From CAZFCK01 sp964517355 (GTDB taxonomy: Bacteria > Desulfobacterota > Desulfovibrionia > Desulfovibrionales > Desulfovibrionaceae), in contig CAZFCK010000008.1 in assembly GCA_964517355.1 (NCBI GenBank), positions 1 to 44,575 on the forward strand: a DNA stretch of 44,575 nucleotides, written 5' to 3'. Both the position numbers and the translations under genes were made by a program. How positions within the stretch are numbered: position 1 is the first letter of the stretch; each line of letters starts with the position of its first letter. Shown here piece by piece: positions 31,754 through 40,215 of the stretch. The notes below the pieces were generated by a model, which was given only the letters and a program-made list of their open reading frames with translations, made no database searches and had not been told where the DNA came from.

Positions 31754-33832
31754 ATGATGGAAAACGAAGAACAGAAAACGCACGGAGTGGAATACGCCCA
31801 AAAGCTTGTTGAACAAGAACACGGGCAGTTTTCCAACGAAGAGGGGATAACCCGGTTCATCTCCATGATCATAGCCATTGCCTGGTCGTTGTTTCAGCTT
31901 TCCACGGCAAGTTGGCTCATATTAGATACCCTGTTCATACGATCCATCCACCTCTCTTTTGCCATTGCCCTGATCTATCTCAATATCCCGATGTTCAAGT
32001 TCACTCCCAAATGGAGACCGGATCTTCGCTGGCTGCTGGTCATGCACAGGGTGACCATTGTGGATTATGTCTTCGGTTTTATGGCCGCATTTGCCGCTCT
32101 CTACATTTTCATCGATAGAGACGGCATCGCGCTGCGTTACGGCCAGCCCATCCTGCGGGATATTATTTTCGGCGTCATTCTTGTTGTTTTGCTGCTGGAG
32201 GCAACACGGCGCGTCATTGGCCCCGCCTTGCCGCTTATCGCCATTCTGTTTTCCGCCTACGCGTTTCTTGGCCCGTATATGCCGGACGTTATCGCGTTTA
32301 AAGGGGTTTCGCTCACGCGATATCTGGGACAGATGACCATGAGTTCCGAAGGCATTTATGGAATACCTCTTGATGTTTCCGCCACGATCGTTTTCCTGTT
32401 TGTCTTGTTCGGCACCATGCTCGAAAAAGCGGGGGCAGGGCATTTTTTCATACAGCTTGCCCTTTCGGTGCTGGGGGGCTTTCGCGGCGGTCCCGCCAAG
32501 GCCGCGATACTTGGTTCCGGGCTCACTGGCATGGTGTCGGGTTCTTCCATTGCCAATATCGTCACCACCGGTACCTTTACCATCCCTTTGATGAAGAAGG
32601 TGGGCTATCCTCCCACCAAGGCGGGGGCGATCGAAGTCGCGGCCAGCACGGACGGGCAATTGGCCCCGCCGATTATGGGCGCGGCCGCCTTCATCATCGC
32701 CGAGTACGTGAACGTCCCCTATATAGAAGTGGTCAAAGCCGCGGCCATACCGGCGTTCGCCTCGTATGGCGCCTTACTTTATATTTCGCATATCGAAGCC
32801 TGCAAGCTTGGACTGAAAGGCATCCCCTGGAAAGAACTGCCCCCTCTTGGCCGTACTCTCATGAAAGGGTTGCACTACCTGTTGCCGCTCGTCATGTTGC
32901 TGTATGAGCTCATCGTGGTGCGCCATTCTCCGGAATTGGCGGCATTTCGCGCCATCATGGTGCTTTCCGTCATCATGCTTTTGCAACATCCCATCAGGGC
33001 CAAAGTACGCGGGGAGAAGCTGTGGCCCGCTTTCAAGGACGGGGTGAACGACATCCTTGTCTCGTTGGCGGACGGCGCGCGCAACATGGCCGGAGTGGCC
33101 ATGGCCACCGCAGCCGCGGGTATTATCGTCGGAGTCGTGGCCCTGGGGTTGGGAGGGTTGATTACCCAGATTATCGACGTGCTTTCCATGGGAAACATAT
33201 TTCTCATGTTGGCCATAACCGCGGGAGCGAGTCTGCTTATCGGCATGGGATTGCCCACCACCGCCACGTATATCGTCATGGCCTCGCTTACCGCCCCCGC
33301 CATTGTACATCTCGGCGAGATGCAGGGGTTTATGGTTCCTTTGATGGCCGCACACCTTTTCTGTTTTTATTTTGGAATATTGGCGGACGATACGCCTCCT
33401 GTTGGTTTGGCGGCGTATGCCGCGGCGGCTATTGCCGAGGCTCCGCCGATTCCCACGGGCATTCAAGGATTTTTATACGATATCCGGACCGCTATTTTGC
33501 CTTTCATGTTTATTTTCAATCATGATTTGATCTTGCACGGCATTGATTCGTGGCTTCAAGGAATTTTCATATTCGCCATGACGTTGTTCGGCAATTTCGC
33601 TTTTGCCTCGGCTACGCAGGGATACTTCTACACCCGCAATAAAATATGGGAGATTCCACTGTTTTTACTAGTAACATTGATAATGATGCGGCCGGACGCC
33701 ACTGCCGCTTTTCTGGGAATCCCCTATGAACAGCGTTACTGGTGCTATCCAATGGGCTTGGCATTGTTCGCGGGTGTCTTTTTGTTGCAGCGCATGCGTG
33801 ATAAGGGCACGCTGAAGACCGCAACGGTGTGA
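31754..33832 (+). CDS. TRAP transporter fused 4TM/12TM permease
   Basis: About 692-aa polytopic inner-membrane protein. The N-terminal 180 residues correspond to the small DctQ-like subunit and the remainder to the large DctM-like subunit, as in the fused permeases that accompany TAXI binding proteins. Core features are GSGLTGMVSGSSIANIVTTGTFTIPLMKKVGYPP, ASTDGQLAPPIMGAAAFI, IGMGLPTTATYI and ADDTPPVGLAAYAAAAIA. Transport is expected to be driven by an ion gradient. Several starts are possible (GTG 31736, ATG 31742, 31754, 31757); AGGA at 31745-31748 favours 31754 or 31757. A small zinc-ribbon membrane protein gene follows by 25 nt. Confidence 0.92.
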   Translation: MMENEEQKTHGVEYAQKLVEQEHGQFSNEEGITRFISMIIAIAWSLFQLSTASWLILDTLFIRSIHLSFAIALIYLNIPMFKFTPKWRPDLRWLLVMHRVTIVDYVFGFMAAFAALYIFIDRDGIALRYGQPILRDIIFGVILVVLLLEATRRVIGPALPLIAILFSAYAFLGPYMPDVIAFKGVSLTRYLGQMTMSSEGIYGIPLDVSATIVFLFVLFGTMLEKAGAGHFFIQLALSVLGGFRGGPAKAAILGSGLTGMVSGSSIANIVTTGTFTIPLMKKVGYPPTKAGAIEVAASTDGQLAPPIMGAAAFIIAEYVNVPYIEVVKAAAIPAFASYGALLYISHIEACKLGLKGIPWKELPPLGRTLMKGLHYLLPLVMLLYELIVVRHSPELAAFRAIMVLSVIMLLQHPIRAKVRGEKLWPAFKDGVNDILVSLADGARNMAGVAMATAAAGIIVGVVALGLGGLITQIIDVLSMGNIFLMLAITAGASLLIGMGLPTTATYIVMASLTAPAIVHLGEMQGFMVPLMAAHLFCFYFGILADDTPPVGLAAYAAAAIAEAPPIPTGIQGFLYDIRTAILPFMFIFNHDLILHGIDSWLQGIFIFAMTLFGNFAFASATQGYFYTRNKIWEIPLFLLVTLIMMRPDATAAFLGIPYEQRYWCYPMGLALFAGVFLLQRMRDKGTLKTATV

Positions 33833-33857
33833 TCTATCAGAGCGAGGGAGAAGCGAT

Positions 33858-34295
33858 ATGCTGCAATGCGAATGGTGTGGAACTGTTTTTGAAGACAAGT
33901 TGGAATACTGTCCGGTATGTAAAAGCCAACATGCCGTTGGTTATGAAATGGAGAACCCTGTTTCGCGTTTGCCCATGGAGGGCATCCTGCGGGTTACAGG
34001 ACATTTGGTATGGGTCATCGGCTTGATAGGTGGGTTGATTTTTTTCTGGAATACCGACCAGGCAAACGAGCATACCAATTTTATGTTGATGATAGGGGGT
34101 ATTGCCTGCATCGCTCTGAGCATTGTTTTATCCATCCTTTTTTTCGGCATGAGCGAGTTGTTGCAACGTATTATCCGCATACAGCGCCGCGTACGCGCCT
34201 TTTCTTCGGGCTATCACGTGGCCTCCAAATACTGGGTTAACGAAGGGCAGAAAAAACAGGCCGCGACAGGCGAAGCTGCTCAGAAAAAAGCATAG
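33858..34295 (+). CDS. Small zinc-ribbon, two-helix membrane protein
   Basis: 145 aa, not assigned to a named family. The N-terminus is a zinc ribbon or rubredoxin-like knuckle (CEWCG...CPVCK, residues 4-21). Two membrane segments follow (VWVIGLIGGLIFFW and MLMIGGIACIALSIVLSILFF), then an amphipathic region (LLQRIIRIQRRVRAFSSG) and an Ala/Lys/Gln-rich tail. GGGAG lies 7 nt before the ATG. It starts 25 nt after the TRAP permease stop in the same direction, so it is probably co-transcribed and may assist or regulate the transporter; this is inferred only from position. Confidence 0.7.
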   Translation: MLQCEWCGTVFEDKLEYCPVCKSQHAVGYEMENPVSRLPMEGILRVTGHLVWVIGLIGGLIFFWNTDQANEHTNFMLMIGGIACIALSIVLSILFFGMSELLQRIIRIQRRVRAFSSGYHVASKYWVNEGQKKQAATGEAAQKKA

Positions 34296-34364
34296 TAGTG
34301 CTTGGAATCGACGCACCCAGGGCTGTTTGGGGGGGCGCTCTCATACGATTCCAGATGGGGCGTT

Positions 34365-34814
34365 TTATCTCCAGCTGCGTATGGCGGTTTCCATTTCTTC
34401 GTGGAAATTCACCGCGATACCTTCAATGATGCCCTTGCGTATCTCGCTTGCATCAAGTTGATCCCACTCCGTGTCGTAGGCTGCGAGAAAAAAGAGATCC
34501 CTTTTACGGCCTCCATGTGTTGGGATGGAAGCCATCACCATAAAATCCTTGCTATATTCGTTCCATTGCCCGGAAAAAAGCTCGGCGATATCCGGTTCGT
34601 TTGTTAATAATGAACGTCGAAGAAAACAGAATTCCACACAGGGCGCCTGTTTTACCCCCGGCAATAGCGGCGTATGGAAGATCACCATCTCTTTTTCGGC
34701 ATCACCATTCGCCACCAGCTGTTGCACAAGGGCATGCAGGGAGGCGCCCAGAGTTTTCGTATGCTGCTCCGCTCGCCACAACCTGTTTGCCAACCGTTTG
34801 AAGAATCCAGCCAT
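34365..34814 (-). CDS. Conserved-looking protein of unknown function
   Basis: 149 aa, not recognised. The N-terminus is basic and helical (MAGFFKRLANRLWRAEQ). The middle looks like a mixed alpha/beta domain with EMVIFHTPLLPG, PCVEFCFLRRSLL and DLFFLAAYDTEWDQLDASEIRKGIIEGIAVNF. There is no signal peptide, membrane segment or known motif. The length, normal codon pattern and lack of any competing frame support a real gene. The ribosome-binding site is weak. It stands alone on the minus strand, converging on the TRAP operon, and is upstream of none of its neighbours. Confidence 0.6.
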   Translation of the reverse strand: MAGFFKRLANRLWRAEQHTKTLGASLHALVQQLVANGDAEKEMVIFHTPLLPGVKQAPCVEFCFLRRSLLTNEPDIAELFSGQWNEYSKDFMVMASIPTHGGRKRDLFFLAAYDTEWDQLDASEIRKGIIEGIAVNFHEEMETAIRSWR

Positions 34815-34997
34815 GTAGTTATGTCATCCTCTACAGCCAGCGAGAGTACAGTGCTGGAAAGGGAAGAGCGCGAGAGGGAAAACCCTGGCTCAGCTGTCGC
34901 CATTCGTAAGACGCGATACGACGGCGCCCAACGGCTGCCGCTAACAAAGGGTTTCCCCTTTCGCATTATCTTTTCATAACCAATTTGGAAACACGGC

Positions 34998-36248
34998 CTA
35001 GTCCGTTTTTTTTCTGCGGAGTCTGTTCCACCAGGCTATAAGCCGTGGTTCGGCGCCCTGGTCTTTGGGTTGATAGAAACGGGTCTGGTCCATACCGTCG
35101 GGGAGGTACTGTTGTTCAACCCAGGCGCCTGGAAAACTATGCGGGTATTTATAGCCCTGTCCGTATCCCCATTGCTTGTGCATCTTGGTGGACGGGTTAC
35201 GCAGATGCAAGGGCACTGGGCGCTTGCCGCGGTTTTTGAGTTCCTTTTGCGCCACGCGGTAGGCGGCGTAAGTGCTGTTGCTTTTTGGCGCCAGGGCCAG
35301 ATAGACGCAGGTTTCAGCCAGGGGGATGAATCCTTCGGGCATGCCCACGAACTCCACGGCCTGCTGACAAGCGACGGCCAGCGGCAGTGCCTGGGGATCT
35401 GCCAGCCCCACGTCTTCGCTGGCGGAAAGGATCAGGCGGCGGCAGACAAAGCGGGGATCTTCTCCACCTTCGAGCAAGCAGGCCAGATAATACAGCGCTG
35501 CGTCGGGATCGGAGCCGCGGATGGATTTAATCATGGCGGAGGCCAGTTCATAATGGCTATCGCCGCTTTTATCATGACGCAGTACCGCCTCGGGCAAAAG
35601 GGTACGCAGTTCTTGCGCCGAGCGTTTTTCCGCGGGCAGGGAAGCAGTATACTCCATGAGATTGAGCAGGCTGCGCGCATCCCCCCCGGACATGTTCGCC
35701 AGAAGTTGCAGAACGTCCTCCTCAAGCCCCTGATCGGTGGCGGATACCCCGGACGCTGCATCGATGCCCAAGGCCTGCGCGCCACGTTTGGCCACCTCCA
35801 TAAGTTCGAGTACATGCAAGGGGGCGAGTTTGAGAACGTGGAGCCGCGATAATAACTGTCTGGTGACACTGAAAGATGGGTTTTCCGTGGTGGTGGCCAG
35901 CAGGATGATTTCGCCGCTCTCCAGCAGGGGCAGAAAAAAATCCTGTTGCGCCTTGGAGAAACGGTGCAGTTCGTCAAGCACGAGAATGCGGTTGCCCGGC
36001 AAGAGTTTTCGCAATCGTTGCAGTCCCGCTTCCGGAGCGCTGACGCGAATCCATTTTTCTTGCTGGCTTTGCGCCAATAGCATGGCCAGGGTGGATTTTC
36101 CGCATCCCGGGGGCCCGAAGAGCAAAAGGCTGGAGAGCCGCGGCGAGTTGAGCATGGCCTCCAGTTTGCGGCGCAGATGTGTTTGCCCCACGAACGCATC
36201 GAGCGACTGGGGCCGGATTTTATCCGCCAAAGGTTGTGTCTGGGTCAT
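34998..36248 (-). CDS. rarA: RarA/MgsA-type AAA+ recombination factor
   Basis: 416-aa AAA+ ATPase of the clamp-loader-like RarA (MgsA/WRNIP1) family, acting at stalled replication forks. Motifs: DKIRPQSLDAFVGQTHL at the N-terminus, Walker A GPPGCGKST, Walker B ILVLDELHRF, sensor 1 LLATTTENPSF and SGGDARSLLNLMEY. The C-terminal part has the family signature SAMIKSIRGSDPDAALYYLACLLEGGEDPRFVCRRL and the ending HLRNPSTKMHKQWGYGQGYKYPHSFPGAWVEQQYLP. The ATG at 36248 overlaps the rsmE stop codon by 4 nt and follows AGGA. It is the last gene of the operon that starts at 39852. Confidence 0.95.
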   Translation of the reverse strand: MTQTQPLADKIRPQSLDAFVGQTHLRRKLEAMLNSPRLSSLLLFGPPGCGKSTLAMLLAQSQQEKWIRVSAPEAGLQRLRKLLPGNRILVLDELHRFSKAQQDFFLPLLESGEIILLATTTENPSFSVTRQLLSRLHVLKLAPLHVLELMEVAKRGAQALGIDAASGVSATDQGLEEDVLQLLANMSGGDARSLLNLMEYTASLPAEKRSAQELRTLLPEAVLRHDKSGDSHYELASAMIKSIRGSDPDAALYYLACLLEGGEDPRFVCRRLILSASEDVGLADPQALPLAVACQQAVEFVGMPEGFIPLAETCVYLALAPKSNSTYAAYRVAQKELKNRGKRPVPLHLRNPSTKMHKQWGYGQGYKYPHSFPGAWVEQQYLPDGMDQTRFYQPKDQGAEPRLIAWWNRLRRKKTD

Positions 36249-36991
36249 GGGGCATCCTGGCCGGACTGCCGGGACCACCAGGAGAGCCCCAAGCAGAGCA
36301 GGGCGGCGGTTTCCCAGCGCAAGACCCGCTTTCCGAGGCTCACGGGGCGCGCACCGCCGTTTTGCAGCAGAGCCACTTCCTCGCGGCTCAATCCGCCTTC
36401 AGGGCCGAGAATGAAGAGGGTGTCGCCCGTGGTGCGCAGATCTTCCATGGTGAGCAGCCGGTCGCATCCCGATTCCTCCCACAAGAGATAACTGTTGGTG
36501 AAGGCGGGAACCGCTGCGGCCAGTTCACGCGCCCCCCCGGGAAAAGTGGCCAATTCGGGCAACCAGGGATTTTTGCATTGTTTGGCTCCGGCAATACACT
36601 GGGCGCGCCAATTGTCTTTACCCTCTTCAGGGACTTTGCCCTGGCTATGCTTGGCCTGCCACAACCAGATGCCGCTTGCTTCCAGCTCCACGGCCTTTTC
36701 GAACAACCACCCCCGCCGCAGAGCCTTGGCCCACCCCAAAGCCAGGACAACGCGCTGTTGCGGGGACTCATGCCGCTCCAACTCCACCGCTTGCAACCAT
36801 ACCCGGTGTTTTTCCACACCGAAAATACGAAACAAACCGCTTTGCCCGGCTCCGTTGGTGCACCAGACCGTATTGCCGGGTTTGAGCCGCAGCACTTTCA
36901 GCATGTGCTGCGCCTCGACGCCTCCCAGTTCCACCGGTGCATGCTCAAGCCCTTGAGGCCAAAGATCGGGTTCAATGAAGAAGGCGTGCAT
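36245..36991 (-). CDS. rsmE: 16S rRNA (uridine1498-N3)-methyltransferase
   Basis: 248-aa SPOUT-class methyltransferase. N-terminal PUA-like part (HAFFIEPDLW, AQHMLKVLRLKPGNTVWC), then the knotted SAM domain with LALGWAKALRRGWLFEKAVELEASGIW and the family motif LFILGPEGGLSREEVALL. LGKRVLRWETAALLCL ends the domain. Length is normal. GTG at 36994 or ATG at 36991 are possible starts; both lie within 6 nt of the gcvT stop and lack an obvious ribosome-binding site, so translation is probably coupled to gcvT. Its stop overlaps the rarA start. Confidence 0.93.
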   Translation of the reverse strand: MHAFFIEPDLWPQGLEHAPVELGGVEAQHMLKVLRLKPGNTVWCTNGAGQSGLFRIFGVEKHRVWLQAVELERHESPQQRVVLALGWAKALRRGWLFEKAVELEASGIWLWQAKHSQGKVPEEGKDNWRAQCIAGAKQCKNPWLPELATFPGGARELAAAVPAFTNSYLLWEESGCDRLLTMEDLRTTGDTLFILGPEGGLSREEVALLQNGGARPVSLGKRVLRWETAALLCLGLSWWSRQSGQDAP

Positions 36992-36996
36992 CACGT

Positions 36997-38085
36997 TTAG
37001 CCGTCGAGTTTTATCCGCGCGGTGCCTTGTTTGAAAAACGGGAGGTCAACCCGGGTTGCCTGCAATTCTGCGCGTGCCGTGCGCACGAGAAATACCGTTT
37101 CCGCGGCTGCCGAGGCTTCGACATAGGCCAGGGCAATGCAGTGCCCCAATGATGGCGCGAAGGAACCGCTGGTGACGCGCCCCACGGCATTGCCGGAAGC
37201 CAGGGCGACGGCGTCTTCATGTCTGGCGCTGCGGCGTCCTTGGATTTCCAGAGCGATGAGTTTTTCCGTAACGCGCCTGTCTTCGCCCTTGCCGACATAG
37301 GCGGCCTGGGACGTGAGCATGGCTTCGTACCCGGCCTCGGCGGGCGTGTGCTCCTCGTCCAGATCCTGACCGTACAAGGGGAGCCCCATTTCCAGGCGTA
37401 GGGTGTCGCGGGCGCCAAGTCCGGCAGGTAAAACGCGCTGGTCCTGCAGGCATTGTTCCCACAGGGGCAACGCCATGTCCGCCCCCAGATACAATTCAAA
37501 CCCTAGCTCTCCGGTATAGCCTGTGCGGCTGATCAGAAGCTCGGTTCCCTGCCATTGGGTTTTTTCAAAAGAAAAATATTTCATATGCCGCAAGCTGCGT
37601 TGGAGCATTGATTCCAATACAGTCAGGGATTCCGGTCCCTGGATATCAATTTTGGCAGTGGCGTTGGAAACATCCCGCAAGGTGACGCCGGAAGGTAATC
37701 GTTGGGAAATGGTGGAGAAATCCACGGCGGTGCGCGCCCCGTTGACTACGAGCATGTAACTGTCCCGTTCCAGACAATAAATGATCAGGTCGTCGATCAC
37801 ACCGCCGTGTTCGTTGAGCAGAAAGCCATATCGGCAGCGGCCGGGGTGTAAGGTGTCCAGGTTGTGGGATACGGCCTGGGAGAGCGCTTCTTGTGCGCCC
37901 GAGCCCGAGCACAGGAATTCGCCCATATGGCAAATATCGAAAACAGCGGCACTTTTTCTGGTGTGCATGTGTTCCGCAATGATGCCCTGATACTGGATAG
38001 GCATATGCCATCCTGCGAAAGGGGCCATCTTGGCGTTATGGCTCGCGTGCCATTCATACAAGGGGGTTTTGAAAAGTGAATCCAC
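36997..38085 (-). CDS. gcvT: Glycine cleavage T protein (aminomethyltransferase)
   Basis: 362-aa tetrahydrofolate-dependent aminomethyltransferase. The family pattern is complete: TPLYEWHASHNAKMAPFAGWHMPIQY, HTRKSAAVFDICHMGEF, GRCRYGFLLNEHGGVIDDLIIYCLE (containing the catalytic Asp), DIQGPESL, SRTGYTGELGFELY, GLGARDTLRLEMGLPLYGQDLDEEHTP and GRVTSGSFAPSLGHCIALAYV. Start is GTG at 38085 with GGAGGAG close upstream. gcvH, gcvP and lpd are not in the window, so the rest of the complex must be encoded elsewhere. No glycine riboswitch is seen; only 15 nt separate it from the preceding gene. Confidence 0.94.
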   Translation of the reverse strand: MDSLFKTPLYEWHASHNAKMAPFAGWHMPIQYQGIIAEHMHTRKSAAVFDICHMGEFLCSGSGAQEALSQAVSHNLDTLHPGRCRYGFLLNEHGGVIDDLIIYCLERDSYMLVVNGARTAVDFSTISQRLPSGVTLRDVSNATAKIDIQGPESLTVLESMLQRSLRHMKYFSFEKTQWQGTELLISRTGYTGELGFELYLGADMALPLWEQCLQDQRVLPAGLGARDTLRLEMGLPLYGQDLDEEHTPAEAGYEAMLTSQAAYVGKGEDRRVTEKLIALEIQGRRSARHEDAVALASGNAVGRVTSGSFAPSLGHCIALAYVEASAAAETVFLVRTARAELQATRVDLPFFKQGTARIKLDG

Positions 38086-38100
38086 GTCTCCTCCAAATTG

Positions 38101-39852
38101 TTAACTGGCGTTGCGCATGAGACCGTCTGTGCGTTCCTTCTTGACTTTGCGAATATCCTTGAAAGAGTCAACAAGTGAGACCAGTTTGCGATAATGTCTT
38201 TTTATGTCTTGGCCGTAGGGTGTGAGTTCAGTATCTTTTTTGTCTACATAACTCTTGCGCAGGTAGCTGTCAGCAAGAATACGTTCGCCTATGTGGATGA
38301 CGTGTGATACTAGTTCATCAAAATAATTTACGATTTCAAATTTAAGTTCATGCATGATCGCTGTGGTGTGTTGTAAGGCCTCGAGCCGGGAATACCGTTG
38401 CTCCTTTTTTCGCCGCTGCTGCACGTCCTCCAGCTTTCTCACGAGACGGGCTTGCTGAATATAGCTATATTTCGACCAGACTTCTTGAAAAAGGTCGTAC
38501 ATTTCTTGAAACGTATCGTAATTTTTGGAATTCAGCAGATAATTGTCCAAGACCATGGCGATATTGGCAAAAAAGTCGTCTGAATAGCTGATGATGCGCC
38601 GTTGATGTTTCGAAAGCCAGGCGTAGAGGAATTTAAGACGCTTTTGGTCGCTTTCCGTGTTGATGACCACTTCGTTGCGCTTGTAAACGATGCTGCCCTG
38701 ATATTCGCCGCGCACGATATCGTTAAGGCGCAAAAACATGTTGTATGTGTCCTTGATGATGTTCACTCCGGAAAAGACGCTCCCCGTGAGCGGGTGAACG
38801 ACTTCCTGCGATTCCACAGAAAGGGCACGGTCCTGGCGCACATTGTAAGGATTGTATTTATGCTGCTGATATTTGACGCGCATAATGACGACGCGGTTGC
38901 GCTGGTCCAGAAAAAAACCGCCTTCTCTCAGACGTTCGATAATGTCCTTTTGATCCTTGTCCACGCGAACAAGGGCCAGCTTTTCCACCATGGGGTAGTT
39001 TTTGGCGGAAGGAGAGGAATGAAGCGTGGTGATGGTACGATCGGACTGGCTGCAGACCCGAACGAGAAAATCTTCGCCGATTTTGTGTAAACGGCGGGCA
39101 AACAACGCGGCCGAGGTTCTACGCTCCGATACAATGGGGAACCCGTAAAGTTCCATGAGGAATTGGTAGACGAAAACCCGGTTGCGCTCATACATCGTGT
39201 TGTCGCCGACTTGAAATTTCCCCATGCGCAATCCGAACCGCTTTATCTCCGCATCCAGGTCCGAAGGAAAAGAGGCGTAAATGCCCGAAAGCGTGAAGTT
39301 GCCGTAATTGTCCGTTGATAATACGTGCGCGCGATCCATTTGCAGCAAAAAGGGCAGCGCTTCCACGTAATGGTCGAGGTCCGAGATGTCTTTGTCGGCA
39401 AAAACGGCGTTGTATTCCTGATGATTCATCCGCGGCAGACGGTTTATGAAAGTCTGGTTGTTGTGGTTGAGCACCGTGCGTTCAAGGGGGCAGGCCATGC
39501 CCTCGTAGTCCTCAGGATCTTCCAGGAGATCGTGTAAGATGTCGAATTGGAAGATTTCCTGGAAGAAATTGATCGGTCTGTTGAGCGCCACGAGGCTGAA
39601 ACCGGGCAATTGGCCGAATTCAAACATATCGGCTTCGAAACTCGGCAGCAGTTCGCGGGATTCCACCAACGGATAGTCTTTTGTTTCATAATAGGGTTTG
39701 ATCAGGCAGAGTTTGATGTGGATCAAATCAAGGAAATCCTTGAGCGCAGGCAAGGAATTGATTGTGAGGTGGGCGTTCCGCCCCTTCTCCGCGTCGGAGG
39801 TAAAAAGAGGCGTGTTGCAGAATGCCTGTTCCCAGGTGAATTTGTGCGTCAT
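38101..39852 (-). CDS. Large protein of unknown function (583 aa)
   Basis: 583 aa, no family recognised. It is soluble and strongly charged. Readable segments are LPGFSLVALNRPINFFQEIFQFDILHDLLEDPEDYEGMACPLERTV (about 83-128), FVYQFLMELYGFPIVSERRTSAALFARRLHKIGEDFLVRV (about 229-268) and a helical C-terminal third rich in Arg, Lys, Gln and Tyr (YSYIQQARLVRKLEDVQQRRKKEQRYSRLEAL). No nucleotide-binding, metal or catalytic motif is evident. It heads the gcvT-rsmE-rarA operon, with gcvT 15 nt downstream and a good promoter upstream (39933-39961). Co-transcription with rRNA-modification and fork-repair genes gives no clear functional hint. Only GGAA precedes the ATG. Confidence 0.8.
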   Translation of the reverse strand: MTHKFTWEQAFCNTPLFTSDAEKGRNAHLTINSLPALKDFLDLIHIKLCLIKPYYETKDYPLVESRELLPSFEADMFEFGQLPGFSLVALNRPINFFQEIFQFDILHDLLEDPEDYEGMACPLERTVLNHNNQTFINRLPRMNHQEYNAVFADKDISDLDHYVEALPFLLQMDRAHVLSTDNYGNFTLSGIYASFPSDLDAEIKRFGLRMGKFQVGDNTMYERNRVFVYQFLMELYGFPIVSERRTSAALFARRLHKIGEDFLVRVCSQSDRTITTLHSSPSAKNYPMVEKLALVRVDKDQKDIIERLREGGFFLDQRNRVVIMRVKYQQHKYNPYNVRQDRALSVESQEVVHPLTGSVFSGVNIIKDTYNMFLRLNDIVRGEYQGSIVYKRNEVVINTESDQKRLKFLYAWLSKHQRRIISYSDDFFANIAMVLDNYLLNSKNYDTFQEMYDLFQEVWSKYSYIQQARLVRKLEDVQQRRKKEQRYSRLEALQHTTAIMHELKFEIVNYFDELVSHVIHIGERILADSYLRKSYVDKKDTELTPYGQDIKRHYRKLVSLVDSFKDIRKVKKERTDGLMRNAS

Positions 39853-39932
39853 TACTGTTCCGTTTCTTATATATGCAAGCGAAAGGGTCCGATTGAAAGC
39901 GACACCTTTACCCTTTTTTTAGAAAGTATATA

Positions 39933-39961
39933 ACTATACCACATTCCGCAGTTTTTTACAA
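39933..39961 (-). promoter_or_regulatory. Sigma70 promoter of the 583-aa gene / gcvT operon
   Basis: Minus strand: TTGTAA (39956-39961), a 17-nt spacer and TATAGT (39933-39938). Predicted start is about 75 nt before the ATG at 39852. Confidence 0.6.
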
Positions 39962-40025
39962 TGAAAAGCGCCGAAGGGTGAAAGAGGCGAAGGTTGCCGT
40001 CATGAAAGCCAATTATGCCAGTGTA

Positions 40026-40055
40026 TTGACAAGACAGAAGAATATTACATACAAA
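40026..40055 (+). promoter_or_regulatory. Sigma70 promoter candidate for the GAF gene
   Basis: Perfect TTGACA (40026-40031), an 18-nt spacer and TACAAA (40050-40055). It lies back to back with the minus-strand promoter at 39933-39961, about 65 nt away. The rest of 39853-40215 shows no gene. Confidence 0.5.
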
Positions 40056-40215
40056 TCATGATATGCGCCTCACACGTGGCTTGAAGTAGTGTTGCAATTT
40101 GCGAAACATGTTCTTTGACGCCCGGCTCTTGGCAAGTCTCGCGTGGACAGGGCGTTGCGCGTCAGTCAGTATCTGTCGGGCTTCAACAACTTCAGCAGCA
40201 GACCCACGGTGCCCC

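Noticed and set aside
34870..34965. GAGGGAAAACCC and GGGTTTCCCC as a terminator for rarA
   Set aside because: The two arms are about 60 nt apart, so the loop is too large for an intrinsic terminator. They resemble decayed repeat sequence shared with 19680-19930.
38086..38100. Possible glycine riboswitch before gcvT
   Set aside because: Only 15 nt separate gcvT from the preceding gene, too short for a riboswitch.
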